Shown: positions 54,667-63,556 of the stretch, piece after piece | How the letters are laid out: each line of letters opens with the position of its first letter | Numbering within the stretch: position 1 is the stretch's first letter | NCBI GenBank assembly: GCA_035063765.1 | Contig: JAPSFT010000003.1 | Location: forward strand, 62,001-126,000 | Direction of reading: 5' to 3' | Origin: Deltaproteobacteria bacterium | GTDB taxonomy: Bacteria; Myxococcota_A; UBA9160; PR03 | DNA length: 64,000 nucleotides | Made by a program: the position numbers and the translations under genes | The notes under the pieces: model-generated | Told to the model about the DNA's origin: nothing | Databases searched by the model: none | What the model saw: the letters and a program-made list of their open reading frames with translations, nothing else

Positions 54667-54691
54667 GGGGCGCAGGATAGGGCAGGCCGGC

Positions 54692-55663
54692 TCAGGTCGT
54701 GAGCAGCACCTTGCCGGTGGTGGTCCGGCCCTCGAGCGCGCGATGCGCGTCGGCGGCGCGCGCGAGCGGGAAGCGCGCGCCGATCCGGACGGCGAGCCCA
54801 CCGGCGGCGATCGCGCCGAGCACCTCGCCGGCGCGCAGCTCGAGCTCGGCGCGCGTCGCCGTGAAGTGGGCGAGGGAGGGGCGCGTCACCACGAGCGAGC
54901 CGCCCGCGTTGAGGCGCTGGAGGTCGAAGGGCGGGACCGGTCCGCTCGCCTGCCCGAAGAGCGCGAGGAGCCCGCGCGGCCGCAGCGCGGCGAGGCTCCC
55001 GTCGAAGGTGGCGCGGCCCACGCCGTCGTAGACGACGTCGACGCCGCGGCCGCCGCTCGCTTCGCGCGCGGCGGCGACGAAGTCCTCCTGCGTGTAGAGG
55101 ACCACGCGGTCGGCGCCGGCCTCGCTCGCGAGCGCGGCCTTCTGTGCGGTCGAGCAGGTGGCGACGACGTGCAGGCCGGCGCGCTTCAGCATCTGCACGA
55201 GGAGCCGCCCGGTGCCCCCTGCGGCCGCGTGCACGAGCGCCCACGCGCCGGGTCGCGGCTCGCGCAGGGCGTGGACCAGGTAGTGCGCGGTCATGCCCTG
55301 GAGCAGCGCGGCGGCGGCGACGTCGTCGGCGACGCCGTCCGGGATCCGCACCAGCGAAGCGACCGGCGCCACCAGGACCTCTGCGTAGGAGCCCGGGACG
55401 GAGGCCCACGCGACGCGGTCGCCGGGCGCGAGCGCGTGGACGCCGGGCCCGACGGCCTCGATGCGGCCGGCGCCTTCGAGCCCCGCGACGAAGGGCAGCG
55501 GGCGCGGGTAGACGCCGGTGCGGAGGTAGACGTCGACGAAGTTCACGCCCGCGGCGGCAACCCGGATCCGCGCCTGCCCGGGCCCGGGCGGGCCCGGGTC
55601 GCGGTCGACCCGCACGAGGACCTCCGGCCCGCCCGTCTTCTCGATCTCGATGGCCTTCGGCAT
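54692..55663 (-). CDS. Zinc-free quinone oxidoreductase (MDR family)
   Basis: A 323-residue NAD(P)H:quinone oxidoreductase-like MDR protein. It has AAAGVNFVDVYLRTGVYPRP, EGAGRIEAVGPGVHALAPGD, the nucleotide-binding ALVHAAAGGTGRLLVQMLKR and the C-terminal ALEGRTTTGKVLLTT. It lacks the catalytic Zn ligands of alcohol dehydrogenases. ATG 55663. It is the first gene of a likely operon with the hydrolase and YciI genes. Confidence 0.92.
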   Translation of the reverse strand: MPKAIEIEKTGGPEVLVRVDRDPGPPGPGQARIRVAAAGVNFVDVYLRTGVYPRPLPFVAGLEGAGRIEAVGPGVHALAPGDRVAWASVPGSYAEVLVAPVASLVRIPDGVADDVAAAALLQGMTAHYLVHALREPRPGAWALVHAAAGGTGRLLVQMLKRAGLHVVATCSTAQKAALASEAGADRVVLYTQEDFVAAAREASGGRGVDVVYDGVGRATFDGSLAALRPRGLLALFGQASGPVPPFDLQRLNAGGSLVVTRPSLAHFTATRAELELRAGEVLGAIAAGGLAVRIGARFPLARAADAHRALEGRTTTGKVLLTT

Positions 55664-55790
55664 CGCGGCAGTATCACCCGGAGCCGTCCGGGATGCGCTC
55701 GGGCCCCTCGGGGTCGAGTCGTATCCCCCCGGTTCTCAACGCCGCCCCCGGATCGGCCGATCCGCTCGGGACGATGGACCGGGACCAGGG

Positions 55791-57062
55791 ATGAGCGACG
55801 CGGGTCCGCAGCGGCGCGGGCCGTGGCCCGTCGCGCCGGCGCTGGCGCCGATCGCGGCGGCGGCGGACGAGGTGGCCGGCGCGTTCTCGCGGGCGGGCGC
55901 GCTGGGGGTCGTGCTCGTCGACGCCGCCCGCCTCGACGTGCTCGAGCGCCGCCACGGCCACGAAGCGCACGGCCGCGCGCTCGTCGCGATCGGCGAGGAG
56001 ATCGGTGCCGCCTGCCGCGAGCTCTGGGGCCTCTCCGTGACGCTCGCGCGCGGTGAGCTCGGGCGCGGCGAGGTGATCGCGCTGATGCCGGCCGAAGGCG
56101 CGCGCGGCGAGCTCTTCGGGCAGGCGCTGCCGGCGCTCGAACGAGCCATCGCCGAGCGGCTCGCGCGACTCGGAGCCCGGATCGGGTATCCCTACCTGCG
56201 CCGGCTCCCGCCGCTCGCGGTGGGACAGGCCTATACGCTGCGCAATCCGCTGCTGGCCGAACGCACCCAGCTCCGCGACGCTGTCGAGGCCGCGCGCGCC
56301 GACGCCGAGCTGAACCAGCGCCTGCTCGCCCGCAGCCGGCGCCGCGAGCTGATGGAGATCCTCGTGCACGGGACGGTGCACTCGGTCTACGAGCCGATCG
56401 TCGACGCCCACGCGCTCACCGTGTTCGGCTACGAGGCGCTCGTGCGGGGCCCGGCCGGCTCGCACCTCGCGGCGCCGCTCGAGCTCTTCGAGGTCGCCGC
56501 CGACGAGGACCTGCTCTTCGCGCTCGACTGCCTGTGCCGCACGGCGGCGCTGGCCGGCGCGGTGGGCTTTCCGCAGGGTGCGAAGCTGTTCCTGAACATC
56601 CGCCCCTCGTCGTTCCACGACCCGAGCTTCCAGCCCGACGCGCTGATCCGCACGCTCGAGCGCTGCGCGCTCGGGCCCCGCGACGTGGTCTTCGAGATCT
56701 CCGAGCAGGAGTCGATCGACAACTACGAGATCTTCCGCGAGGTGCGCGACGGCTACGGCAAGCTCGGCTTCCAGTTCGCGCTCGACGACACCGGGGCCGG
56801 CTACGCGAGCCTGGAGGCGGTGGCGGAGCTGGCGCCCGAGTTCATCAAGGTGGATCGCGGGTTCGTGCGCGGGATCGACGAGGACCCCGTGCGCCAGACG
56901 ATCCTGCGCGCCCTCCAGACGCTCGCGAGCGACCTCGGTGCGCGGATCGTCGGCGAGGGCCTCGACACGCTCGAGGAGCTGCGCACGCTCGGCAGCCTCG
57001 GCATCCCGTTCGGGCAGGGCTGGCTCTTCGGCAAGCCCTCGCCCCTCTGCGGCGACCCGTAG
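55791..57062 (+). CDS. EAL-domain cyclic-di-GMP phosphodiesterase with degenerate GGDEF-like N-terminus
   Basis: A 423-residue protein. Residues 35-145 look like a degenerate GGDEF domain (GRGEVIALMP in place of the GGDEF loop). Residues 185-420 form an EAL domain with the expected metal/catalytic residues: EAL at 215-217, Asn 269, Glu 302, Asp 332 and 333 (DDTGAGYASL), Lys 353, Glu 389 and Gln 409 (GIPFGQGWLFGKP). It is probably an active phosphodiesterase that linearises c-di-GMP. ATG 55791, 127 bp from the divergent oxidoreductase gene. Confidence 0.88.
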   Translation: MSDAGPQRRGPWPVAPALAPIAAAADEVAGAFSRAGALGVVLVDAARLDVLERRHGHEAHGRALVAIGEEIGAACRELWGLSVTLARGELGRGEVIALMPAEGARGELFGQALPALERAIAERLARLGARIGYPYLRRLPPLAVGQAYTLRNPLLAERTQLRDAVEAARADAELNQRLLARSRRRELMEILVHGTVHSVYEPIVDAHALTVFGYEALVRGPAGSHLAAPLELFEVAADEDLLFALDCLCRTAALAGAVGFPQGAKLFLNIRPSSFHDPSFQPDALIRTLERCALGPRDVVFEISEQESIDNYEIFREVRDGYGKLGFQFALDDTGAGYASLEAVAELAPEFIKVDRGFVRGIDEDPVRQTILRALQTLASDLGARIVGEGLDTLEELRTLGSLGIPFGQGWLFGKPSPLCGDP

Positions 57063-57137
57063 CGCCGCGGCCGCGCCGAACGGAGCCGACCGGCCCGGAG
57101 GCCGCTGCCCCTGGATCCGGCCGGTCGGCCTTACATG

Positions 57138-57170
57138 CAGTCTTGACTGTTTGTTCGATCCCGCTAGCGT
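57138..57170 (+). promoter_or_regulatory. Promoter with overlapping palindrome upstream of the TetR gene
   Basis: TTGACT (57143-57148) and TAGCGT (57165-57170) are 16 bp apart, a good sigma-70-like pair. The palindrome CAGTC-TT-GACTG (57138-57149) overlaps the -35 box, as an autoregulatory TetR operator would. Transcription would begin near 57177, almost at the start of the coding region, so the mRNA may be nearly leaderless. Confidence 0.5.
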
Positions 57171-57177
57171 CCGGGCC

Positions 57178-57825
57178 TTGGCGCGCGCCGTTCCCCCCGC
57201 CCCGGTCTCCGACCCCCGCCCGCGCCGCTCCCAGGAGGAGCGGAGCGCGGGGACGCGCACCCGCCTGCTCGACGCGACGCTCGAGTCGCTCCAGGCGCTC
57301 GGCTACGCGCAGACCACGACCACCGCCGTCTGCGAGCGAGCCGGCCTCTCGCGCGGCGCCCAGGTCCACCACTTCCCGAAGAAGCAGGACCTCGTGGTCT
57401 CGGCCGTCGCGCACCTGGCCGCGCGCCGCGCCGCCGAGCTGCGCCGGCGGGCGGCCTCGCTCCCGCCGGCCGCCGATCCCGACGAGCGCCTGCGGGCGCT
57501 CCTGGTCCTCGTCGAGGAGGCCTTCTCGGGCCCGCTCTTCCTGGCCGCGCTCGAGCTCTGGGTGGCGGCGCGCACCGACCCGGAGCTGCACCGCTCGCTG
57601 GTCGGCTTCGAGCGCGCCGCGGGCCGCGCGCTCGCCGGCCTGTGGCGCGAGATCGCGGGCCCGCTCGCCCGCGCCGAGCGCTTCGACGCGGTCCTCGAGC
57701 TCACCATGCATCTGGCGCGCGGCATGGCGCTCCAGAAGCTCCTTCGCAGCGACGACAGCGAGCGCCGCCGGCTGTTCGCGCTCTGGCGCGAGCTGGCGGC
57801 CGCGGCGCTGCGAAGCGATTCGTGA
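57178..57825 (+). CDS. TetR/AcrR-family transcriptional regulator
   Basis: A 215-residue protein. The N-terminal helix-turn-helix shows [40 protein letters not shown] and [16 protein letters not shown]. The C-terminal ligand domain contains [16 protein letters not shown]. There is no ATG or GTG before the conserved helix; the TTG at 57178 is the best start, with TTG 57151 as an alternative. It lies 36 bp before the SCP-x thiolase gene, so it probably regulates it and itself in response to an acyl-CoA or lipid. Confidence 0.88.
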   Translation: MARAVPPAPVSDPRPRRSQEERSAGTRTRLLDATLESLQALGYAQTTTTAVCERAGLSRGAQVHHFPKKQDLVVSAVAHLAARRAAELRRRAASLPPAADPDERLRALLVLVEEAFSGPLFLAALELWVAARTDPELHRSLVGFERAAGRALAGLWREIAGPLARAERFDAVLELTMHLARGMALQKLLRSDDSERRRLFALWRELAAAALRSDS

Positions 57826-57860
57826 ACCGGTTCGAGAAACCCCCAGGAGGATCCGAAGCG

Positions 57861-59051
57861 ATGTCTCGCAAGGTGTACGTGATCGGTGTCGGGATGACGA
57901 AGTTCGAGAAGCCCGGGTCGAAGCAGTGGGACTACCCGGACATGGCGCGCGAGGCCGGCCAGAAGGCCCTGGCCGACGCGAAGGTCTCCTACGACCAGGT
58001 GGAGCAGGTGGCGGTCGGCTACTGCTACGGGGATTCGACCTGTGGCGAGCGCGCCGTCTACGAGATCGGCCTGTCGGGCGTGCCGATCTACAACGTCAAC
58101 AACAACTGCTCGACCGGCTCGACGGCGCTCTTCATGGCCAAGCAGCTCGTCGAGGGCGGGCTCGTCGACTGCGCGATGGCGCTGGGCTTCGAGAAGATGG
58201 AGAAGGGTTCGCTCGGCATCAAGTACACCGACCGCACGGTGCCGATGGACAAGCACATGAAGGCGATGGTCGAGAAGCGCGGCTTCGCCAAGGCGCCGGC
58301 GGCGCCGCAGATGTTCGGCAACGCCGGCCGCGAGCACATGGAGAAGTACGGCACCAAGCCCGAGGTGTTCGCGAAGATCGGCTGGAAGAACCACAAGCAC
58401 TCGGTGAACAACCCCTACTCGCAGTTCCAGGACGAGTACACGCTCGAGGACATCCTGAACGCGCCGATGGTCTACGACCCGCTCACCAAGCTGCAGTGCT
58501 GCCCGACCTCCGACGGCTCGGGCGCGGCGATCCTGGCCAGCGAGGACTTCGTGAAGAAGCACGGCCTCGGGGCCCAGGCGATCGAGATCGCCGGCATGGC
58601 GATGGCGACCGACACGCCGAGCAGCTTCGACGAGAAGAGCGACATCAAGCTGGTCGGCTGGGACATGTCGCGCAAGGCGGCGCAGAAGGCCTACGAGCAG
58701 TCCGGCCTCGGGCCCGAGAACGCGCAGGTCGTGGAGCTCCACGACTGCTTCAGCGCGAACGAGCTGATCACCTACGAGGCGCTGGGCCTGTGCCCGGTCG
58801 GCAAGGGCGGTGAGCTCGTGAACGAGGGCGCCACGACCTACGGCGGGCGCTGGGTCGTGAACCCGTCGGGAGGCCTGATCTCGAAGGGCCACCCGCTCGG
58901 CGCGACGGGCCTCGCGCAGTGCTCCGAGCTCACCTGGCAGCTGCGCGGCCAGGCGGACAGGCGCCAGGTCCCCGGCGCGAAGGTCGCCATCCAGCACAAC
59001 ATCGGCCTCGGCGGCGCGGCCGTCGTGGCGGTGTACCGGAAGCCCGAGTAG
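57861..59051 (+). CDS. SCP-x-type thiolase / lipid-transfer thiolase
   Basis: A 396-residue thiolase-fold protein of the SCP-x/acetyl-CoA acetyltransferase group. It has [15 protein letters not shown] at the start, the nucleophile Cys 83 in [33 protein letters not shown], and the C-terminal [16 protein letters not shown] with the catalytic His. These enzymes cleave 3-ketoacyl-CoA in sterol, branched-chain or fatty-acid side-chain degradation. The ATG at 57861 follows AGGAGG. It sits downstream of the TetR regulator. Confidence 0.92.
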   Translation: MSRKVYVIGVGMTKFEKPGSKQWDYPDMAREAGQKALADAKVSYDQVEQVAVGYCYGDSTCGERAVYEIGLSGVPIYNVNNNCSTGSTALFMAKQLVEGGLVDCAMALGFEKMEKGSLGIKYTDRTVPMDKHMKAMVEKRGFAKAPAAPQMFGNAGREHMEKYGTKPEVFAKIGWKNHKHSVNNPYSQFQDEYTLEDILNAPMVYDPLTKLQCCPTSDGSGAAILASEDFVKKHGLGAQAIEIAGMAMATDTPSSFDEKSDIKLVGWDMSRKAAQKAYEQSGLGPENAQVVELHDCFSANELITYEALGLCPVGKGGELVNEGATTYGGRWVVNPSGGLISKGHPLGATGLAQCSELTWQLRGQADRRQVPGAKVAIQHNIGLGGAAVVAVYRKPE

Positions 59052-59076
59052 CCGGGCTCCCCGGCCGGGCGATGGC

Positions 59077-59106
59077 GGGGCCCGGAGGCGGAAGCCTCCG
59101 GGCCCC
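59077..59106. terminator. Very stable hairpin between convergent genes
   Basis: GGGGCCCGGAGGC (59077-59089) and GCCTCCGGGCCCC (59094-59106) form a perfect 13-bp stem with a GGAA tetraloop-like turn. It lies 25 bp after the thiolase stop and before the converging lipoprotein gene. No T-run follows, so it may end transcription with help from Rho or simply stabilise the mRNA. Confidence 0.55.
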
Positions 59107-59148
59107 GGAATCCGCCGGCGCGCTGCGGGCGGCCCCGGGCCCGGTGCC

Positions 59149-59580
59149 TCAGAGGCTCAGCGACGCCGACGACAGCGCCGACTCGCCGTGCTGGTTGAAG
59201 GCGCTGGCGCGGTGCGCGGCGAGCGTCCCGGCGCGCCGGTAGGTGAGCCGCAGCTCCACGGTCTGCGAGCCCACGCGCTCGACGGCCGCCTGCCACGGCG
59301 CGCTGCTCGAGCGCCCGTCGAGACAGGTCTGCCGGTAGTCGACGACCTCGGCGCCCCCGGAGACGTAGGGATCCGACAGATCGATCCGACACACCCGCTG
59401 GTACGTCCCGCCCTGCAGCCGCCAGAACCAGAGCCCGTCGACGTTCCCGCTGCCGAAGTGGGTCAGGCGCACGCGCACCGGCGCGGTATCGCAGCCGCTG
59501 AGCGGAGCGGCGAGCAAGGCGGCGGCGAAGACGAACACCCCTCCACGAGATCCAAGCCTCACGATCCTCCCCCCTCCCAT
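59149..59580 (-). CDS. Lipoprotein of unknown function
   Basis: A 143-residue protein with signal peptide and lipobox LSGC (VFVFAAALLAAPLSGC). The mature part is beta-rich with two further Cys (YQRVCRIDL, YRQTCLDGR) that could pair. No family was recognised. ATG 59580 is used; a GTG seven codons in is also possible. It is downstream of the large CocE-type gene on the same strand, with 121 bp between that show nothing recognisable. Confidence 0.7.
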   Translation of the reverse strand: MGGGRIVRLGSRGGVFVFAAALLAAPLSGCDTAPVRVRLTHFGSGNVDGLWFWRLQGGTYQRVCRIDLSDPYVSGGAEVVDYRQTCLDGRSSSAPWQAAVERVGSQTVELRLTYRRAGTLAAHRASAFNQHGESALSSASLSL

Positions 59581-59701
59581 CGAGGAGGGCGCACGATACG
59601 GAGGCGTCGTGACGCAGGGCTGGCGGCCGGCTGAACGTTCCCGTCACATGGCGTGCGGATGGCGCGCGCGTGAAGGAACGCAAGACGTGCGCGGTGGGGT
59701 G

Positions 59702-62266
59702 CTACTCGAGCAGCAGGTTCGCGTGCGGCACGTACTCGCGGCAGGGCTGCGAGCGCAGGCTCGGGCACGGCGGCAGCGGCGTCGGCACTACGACACCCGG
59801 GATCACCGGCAGCAGGAGGCTCGACGGATGCGCTGCGGAGTGCGAGACGGCGTGGAGCACGCCCTCCCCGAGTTGCAGCACGTCGAACTGCCAGCGGCCC
59901 TTGTTGCCGCCGGGCGTGGAGATCTCGACGCGAAGCCGCGAGCCCGCACGGAAGGCGTGCGCGAACGGATAGACCTCGACGCGCGCCAGCGCCCACTCGC
60001 CGGGCTCGAGCGGCTGGAGGTCGGCTTCGAGGCGCGTCGGCACGGGCCGCAGCGCCGTCGACTCGGGCGCGAGCGCGCGCATGCTGGCGCGCAGCCAGCC
60101 GCTCGAGATGTACATCTCCTGGCCGTCGGGACGCACCTCGGAGAGCGAGACCTCGAGGTCCGCGTCGCTGGCCGTCGACTGGATCCACAGGTCGGCGCTG
60201 GCGCTGCCCGCCATGACGACGTCGTTCGCGAAGGGCTCGGAGACGAACACGGCCTGGCGGTCCGGCTGCCAGGGGCTCCAGACGATCTCCTGCGGCACCT
60301 GCTCGAACGAGCGCACGCTCGCGTAGGTCTCCTGGCCCTTCGCGTCGTCGTGCCGGAAGCCCGACGAGGAGGCGGGCTCGCCCGGCTCGAAGTCGCGCAG
60401 CGAGCCGTCGGTGTGCAGGTAGAGGCGCTGCGGGGTGGTGTCCGGCGGCGGCCACGAGTCGAAGAAGAGCTCGAAGCCGGGGATCGGTGCGCCCGCCACC
60501 TCGCCCGGCGCGCCGCCCATCTCCATCAGGAGTCGGATCGCGGGCTCGGCCTCGTAGGCAGCCTTGGCGCTCGCCAGATCGGGATGGATCCCGTAGAAGC
60601 GCTCCGGCGGAAGCTCGACCCCCGCGCCGAACACCGCCTCGAAGAGCAGCGGCGCCACGAGACGGATCGTTTCCGGGACGGGCCGCAACTCCTCCGCCAC
60701 GTAGAAGTCGAGGAAGGTCTTCCACTCGGCGAGCACGTAGGGCGAGAAGCCGTCGGCGTGGGCGCCGTCGTAGCCCGTGTAGCGGACCAGCGGGGAGCCG
60801 GTGAAGAGGTTCCACAGCTCCGGGAAGTGGTTGCCGGTCTGCTCGTCCTGCCAGGCGCCCGAGGTGAACACGGGGATGTCGATCTGGTCCACGAAGGTGC
60901 GCGGGCTCAACGGATCGTAGATCGCCGGGTCGTAGTACGGGTTCGCGTAGGCCTTGGCGATGATGTCGACCTTCTGCGAGTGGAGGAGCTGGTTCTCCTC
61001 GCAGACCGTGTCGCCGGCGTCCACGCGGCCCTGCTCCCACCCCTGGCCGTACGGGTCCGCGCCGTCGAGCACGTTGGTGGCCCACTGGACCGCGAAGCCG
61101 TCGTTGAGGATCCCGCCGGGCGCCAGCGTGGTGTCGACGCCCGAGATCACCGCGAGCGGCGTGATCGCCGCGAGGTGCGGAGGATGCGTCGAGGCGACGA
61201 AGAGCTGGCTGATGCCGGGGTACGAGATCCCGACCATGCCGACCTTGCCCGCCCACTCCTGGGCGGCCACGATCTCGATGGCGTCGTAGCCGTCGGTGAG
61301 CTGGAGCGGCTCGAAGAAGTCGTAGGCGCCGCCCGAGCAGCCGGTGCCGCGCATGTTCACACCGACCGTCGCGTAGCCGAGCACGCCGGCGAGCAGCGCT
61401 TCGGGCGCGTTCGGGCCGTCGCAGAGCACCGGGTAGTCGGGACACAGGAGCGCCACGACCTGCGGGTCGATGCCGCCGACCGAGATCTGGCCCACCGGCT
61501 GCGACGGTGTGTAGCCCGAGTAGTTGACGAGGACCGGATACGGCCCCTCCTCCGGCGGACCCGGCAGCGCGACGAACACCGAGAGCCTCGTGCCGTCGCG
61601 GGTCGTGATGTAGCCGAAGCCGGGCGCGAGGACCTGGTCGTCGTAGAACGCCTGCGGCGGCGTGCTGCTCTCGAAGGCGAGGACCGTGAGGGGATCCGAG
61701 AGGGCAGCCGGACCTTCGGCGGAGAGCACGCGGTAGCCCGAGCCCGGTTCGACCTCGCGGAAGATGAGACTGCCCAGCTCGTCGGTCTCGCCCTCGGCGA
61801 CCACCTGCGAGCCCGCGTCGAGGAGCTGGACCTCGGCCCCCGGCGTCGCGTGGGTGACGTGCACCTGGCCGATGCTGCCGCGCACCTGGAAGCTCGCCGG
61901 CCCGGCCACCTCGATCACCCTCCACGCGAAGAGCGGGAAGCTGGCGAAGGGGCCCGCGAGCCGGAGCTTCGCGAGCAGGAGGTGGTAGCCGGGCTCGACG
62001 TCGTGGAGGGCGCCCTGCACGCCGTTCCCGCCGTACACGTACTGGCCCGGGTCCACGAGCTGGCCGTCGAGCCAGATCTCGAGGCTCGAGCTCAGCTCGG
62101 GCGCGGGCGCGTCGAGCGCGAACCCGAAGTCGTCCGCGACGAAGATCTCGAAGACGGCGGGCGAGGTGAACTGGAACCACGGGGTCCCGAAGCTCGCGGG
62201 GATGCAGGAGGTGAGAAGGGGGGCGAGGCCGGTCGTGAGGAGGAGGGCGGCCAGGCGGGTGCGCAT
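59702..62266 (-). CDS. Large CocE/NonD-family hydrolase, lipoprotein
   Basis: An 854-residue exported protein with signal peptide and lipobox LLTSC (Cys 21). Residues 22 to about 215 are an added beta-rich domain. From about residue 220 an X-Pro dipeptidyl-peptidase/cocaine-esterase-type alpha/beta hydrolase follows: TTRDGTRLSVFVALPGP, NMRGTGCSGGAYDFF, the nucleophile Ser 348 in GMVGISYPGISQ and FTSGAWQDEQTGNHF. The C-terminal jelly-roll domain (ADLWIQSTASDADLEVSLSE, SGWLRASMR) completes the family layout. It probably cleaves esters or acyl-peptides outside the cytoplasm. Confidence 0.9.
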   Translation of the reverse strand: MRTRLAALLLTTGLAPLLTSCIPASFGTPWFQFTSPAVFEIFVADDFGFALDAPAPELSSSLEIWLDGQLVDPGQYVYGGNGVQGALHDVEPGYHLLLAKLRLAGPFASFPLFAWRVIEVAGPASFQVRGSIGQVHVTHATPGAEVQLLDAGSQVVAEGETDELGSLIFREVEPGSGYRVLSAEGPAALSDPLTVLAFESSTPPQAFYDDQVLAPGFGYITTRDGTRLSVFVALPGPPEEGPYPVLVNYSGYTPSQPVGQISVGGIDPQVVALLCPDYPVLCDGPNAPEALLAGVLGYATVGVNMRGTGCSGGAYDFFEPLQLTDGYDAIEIVAAQEWAGKVGMVGISYPGISQLFVASTHPPHLAAITPLAVISGVDTTLAPGGILNDGFAVQWATNVLDGADPYGQGWEQGRVDAGDTVCEENQLLHSQKVDIIAKAYANPYYDPAIYDPLSPRTFVDQIDIPVFTSGAWQDEQTGNHFPELWNLFTGSPLVRYTGYDGAHADGFSPYVLAEWKTFLDFYVAEELRPVPETIRLVAPLLFEAVFGAGVELPPERFYGIHPDLASAKAAYEAEPAIRLLMEMGGAPGEVAGAPIPGFELFFDSWPPPDTTPQRLYLHTDGSLRDFEPGEPASSSGFRHDDAKGQETYASVRSFEQVPQEIVWSPWQPDRQAVFVSEPFANDVVMAGSASADLWIQSTASDADLEVSLSEVRPDGQEMYISSGWLRASMRALAPESTALRPVPTRLEADLQPLEPGEWALARVEVYPFAHAFRAGSRLRVEISTPGGNKGRWQFDVLQLGEGVLHAVSHSAAHPSSLLLPVIPGVVVPTPLPPCPSLRSQPCREYVPHANLLLE

Positions 62267-62419
62267 CGAGGGTTCTCCCGGTAGGCCGGAACGGGACGTT
62301 CGCTGCTTACCTGGTGTTCAATCGGGCCCTACCCTAGAGGGGCGCCGATCCCCCCGCAACACCCTCGAGAGCGGGGGAGCCGTCCTCCGGAGCAGGTACG
62401 AGGCTCCGCTGCGGGGGGA

Positions 62420-63514
62420 TCAGGCCCCGACCCGGAAGTGCACGACGTCGCCGTCGCGGACCTCGTACTCCTTGCCCTCGACGCGCAGGAGCCCGCGGGC
62501 GCGCGCGCCCGCCTCGCCACCACCCGCCACGTAGTCCTCGAAGGCGATCACCTCGGCGCGGATGAAGGTGCGCTCGAAGTCGCTGTGGATCTCGCCGGCC
62601 GCCTGCGGGGCGAGCGTGCCGCGCCGGATCGTCCAGGCGCGCACCTCCTTCTCGCCGGCCGTGAAGTAGGTGACGAGCTCGAGCAGCTCGTAGGCGGCGT
62701 GGATCAGCCGGTGCAGGCCCGGTTCGGCGAGGCCGAGCGTGGCCAGGTACTCGCGCCGCTCCTCCTCGGCGAGCTCGGCGAGCTCCGCCTCGACCTGCGC
62801 GCAGACGCGGACCACGCCGGCACCCTCGGCGGCGGCGCGCTCTTCCAGCACCTTGACGTGCGGGTTGCCGTCGGCGAGCGCGGTCTCGTCGACGTTGGCG
62901 ACGTAGAGGACGGGCTTCGCCGTGAGCAGGAAGAGCGCGCGGAAGAGCGGCCGCTGCTCGTCCGGCACGGGGAAGGAGCGGGCCGGATGGCCCTCGGAGA
63001 CGTGCGCGAGGAGCGGCTCGAGCAGCGCCAGCTCCTCCCGCGCCTCCTTGGCCCCGCTCTTCGCCTGGCGCTGCACCCGCTCGAGGCGCCGCTGGAGCGT
63101 GTCGAGGTCGGCGAGCCCGAGCTCGGTGTCGATGGTCTCGACGTCGCGGGCCGGGTCCGGCGCGCCGTCGACGTGCACCACGTTCTCGTCCTCGAAGCAG
63201 CGCACGACGTGGGCGATCGCGGCGGTCTCGCGGATGTGGGCGAGGAACTGGTTGCCGAGCCCCTCGCCGCGCGAGGCGCCGCGCACGAGCCCGGCGATGT
63301 CGGTGAACTCGACGGTGGCCGGCACCACGCGGGCGCTGTGCACGATCGCGTCGAGCGCGGCGAGGCGCGCATCGGGCACCGCCACCACGCCCGCGTTCGG
63401 CTCGATCGTGCAGAAGGGGTAGTTCTCGGCCGCGATCCCCGACGCCGTGAGGGCGTTGAAGAGCGTGCTCTTGCCCACGTTGGGCAGGCCGACGATGCCG
63501 ACGCGCAGGGCCAT
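62420..63514 (-). CDS. ychF: Universal Obg-family ATPase YchF
   Basis: A 364-residue protein with Walker A GLPNVGKST, switch region NYPFCTIEPNAGVVAVPD, DIAGLVRGASRGEGLGNQFL and the NVDE motif that replaces NKxD and explains ATP preference. A coiled coil and the TGS domain (AWTIRRGTLAPQAAGEIHSD, YEVRDGDVVHFR) follow. It is implicated in ribosome binding and stress responses. ATG 63514. The 153-bp spacer to the CocE-type gene shows no gene. Confidence 0.96.
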   Translation of the reverse strand: MALRVGIVGLPNVGKSTLFNALTASGIAAENYPFCTIEPNAGVVAVPDARLAALDAIVHSARVVPATVEFTDIAGLVRGASRGEGLGNQFLAHIRETAAIAHVVRCFEDENVVHVDGAPDPARDVETIDTELGLADLDTLQRRLERVQRQAKSGAKEAREELALLEPLLAHVSEGHPARSFPVPDEQRPLFRALFLLTAKPVLYVANVDETALADGNPHVKVLEERAAAEGAGVVRVCAQVEAELAELAEEERREYLATLGLAEPGLHRLIHAAYELLELVTYFTAGEKEVRAWTIRRGTLAPQAAGEIHSDFERTFIRAEVIAFEDYVAGGGEAGARARGLLRVEGKEYEVRDGDVVHFRVGA

Positions 63515-63556
63515 GGGCGCAGGAGCTTCCCGAATTTCCCGGGAAAGGCCACGCCC

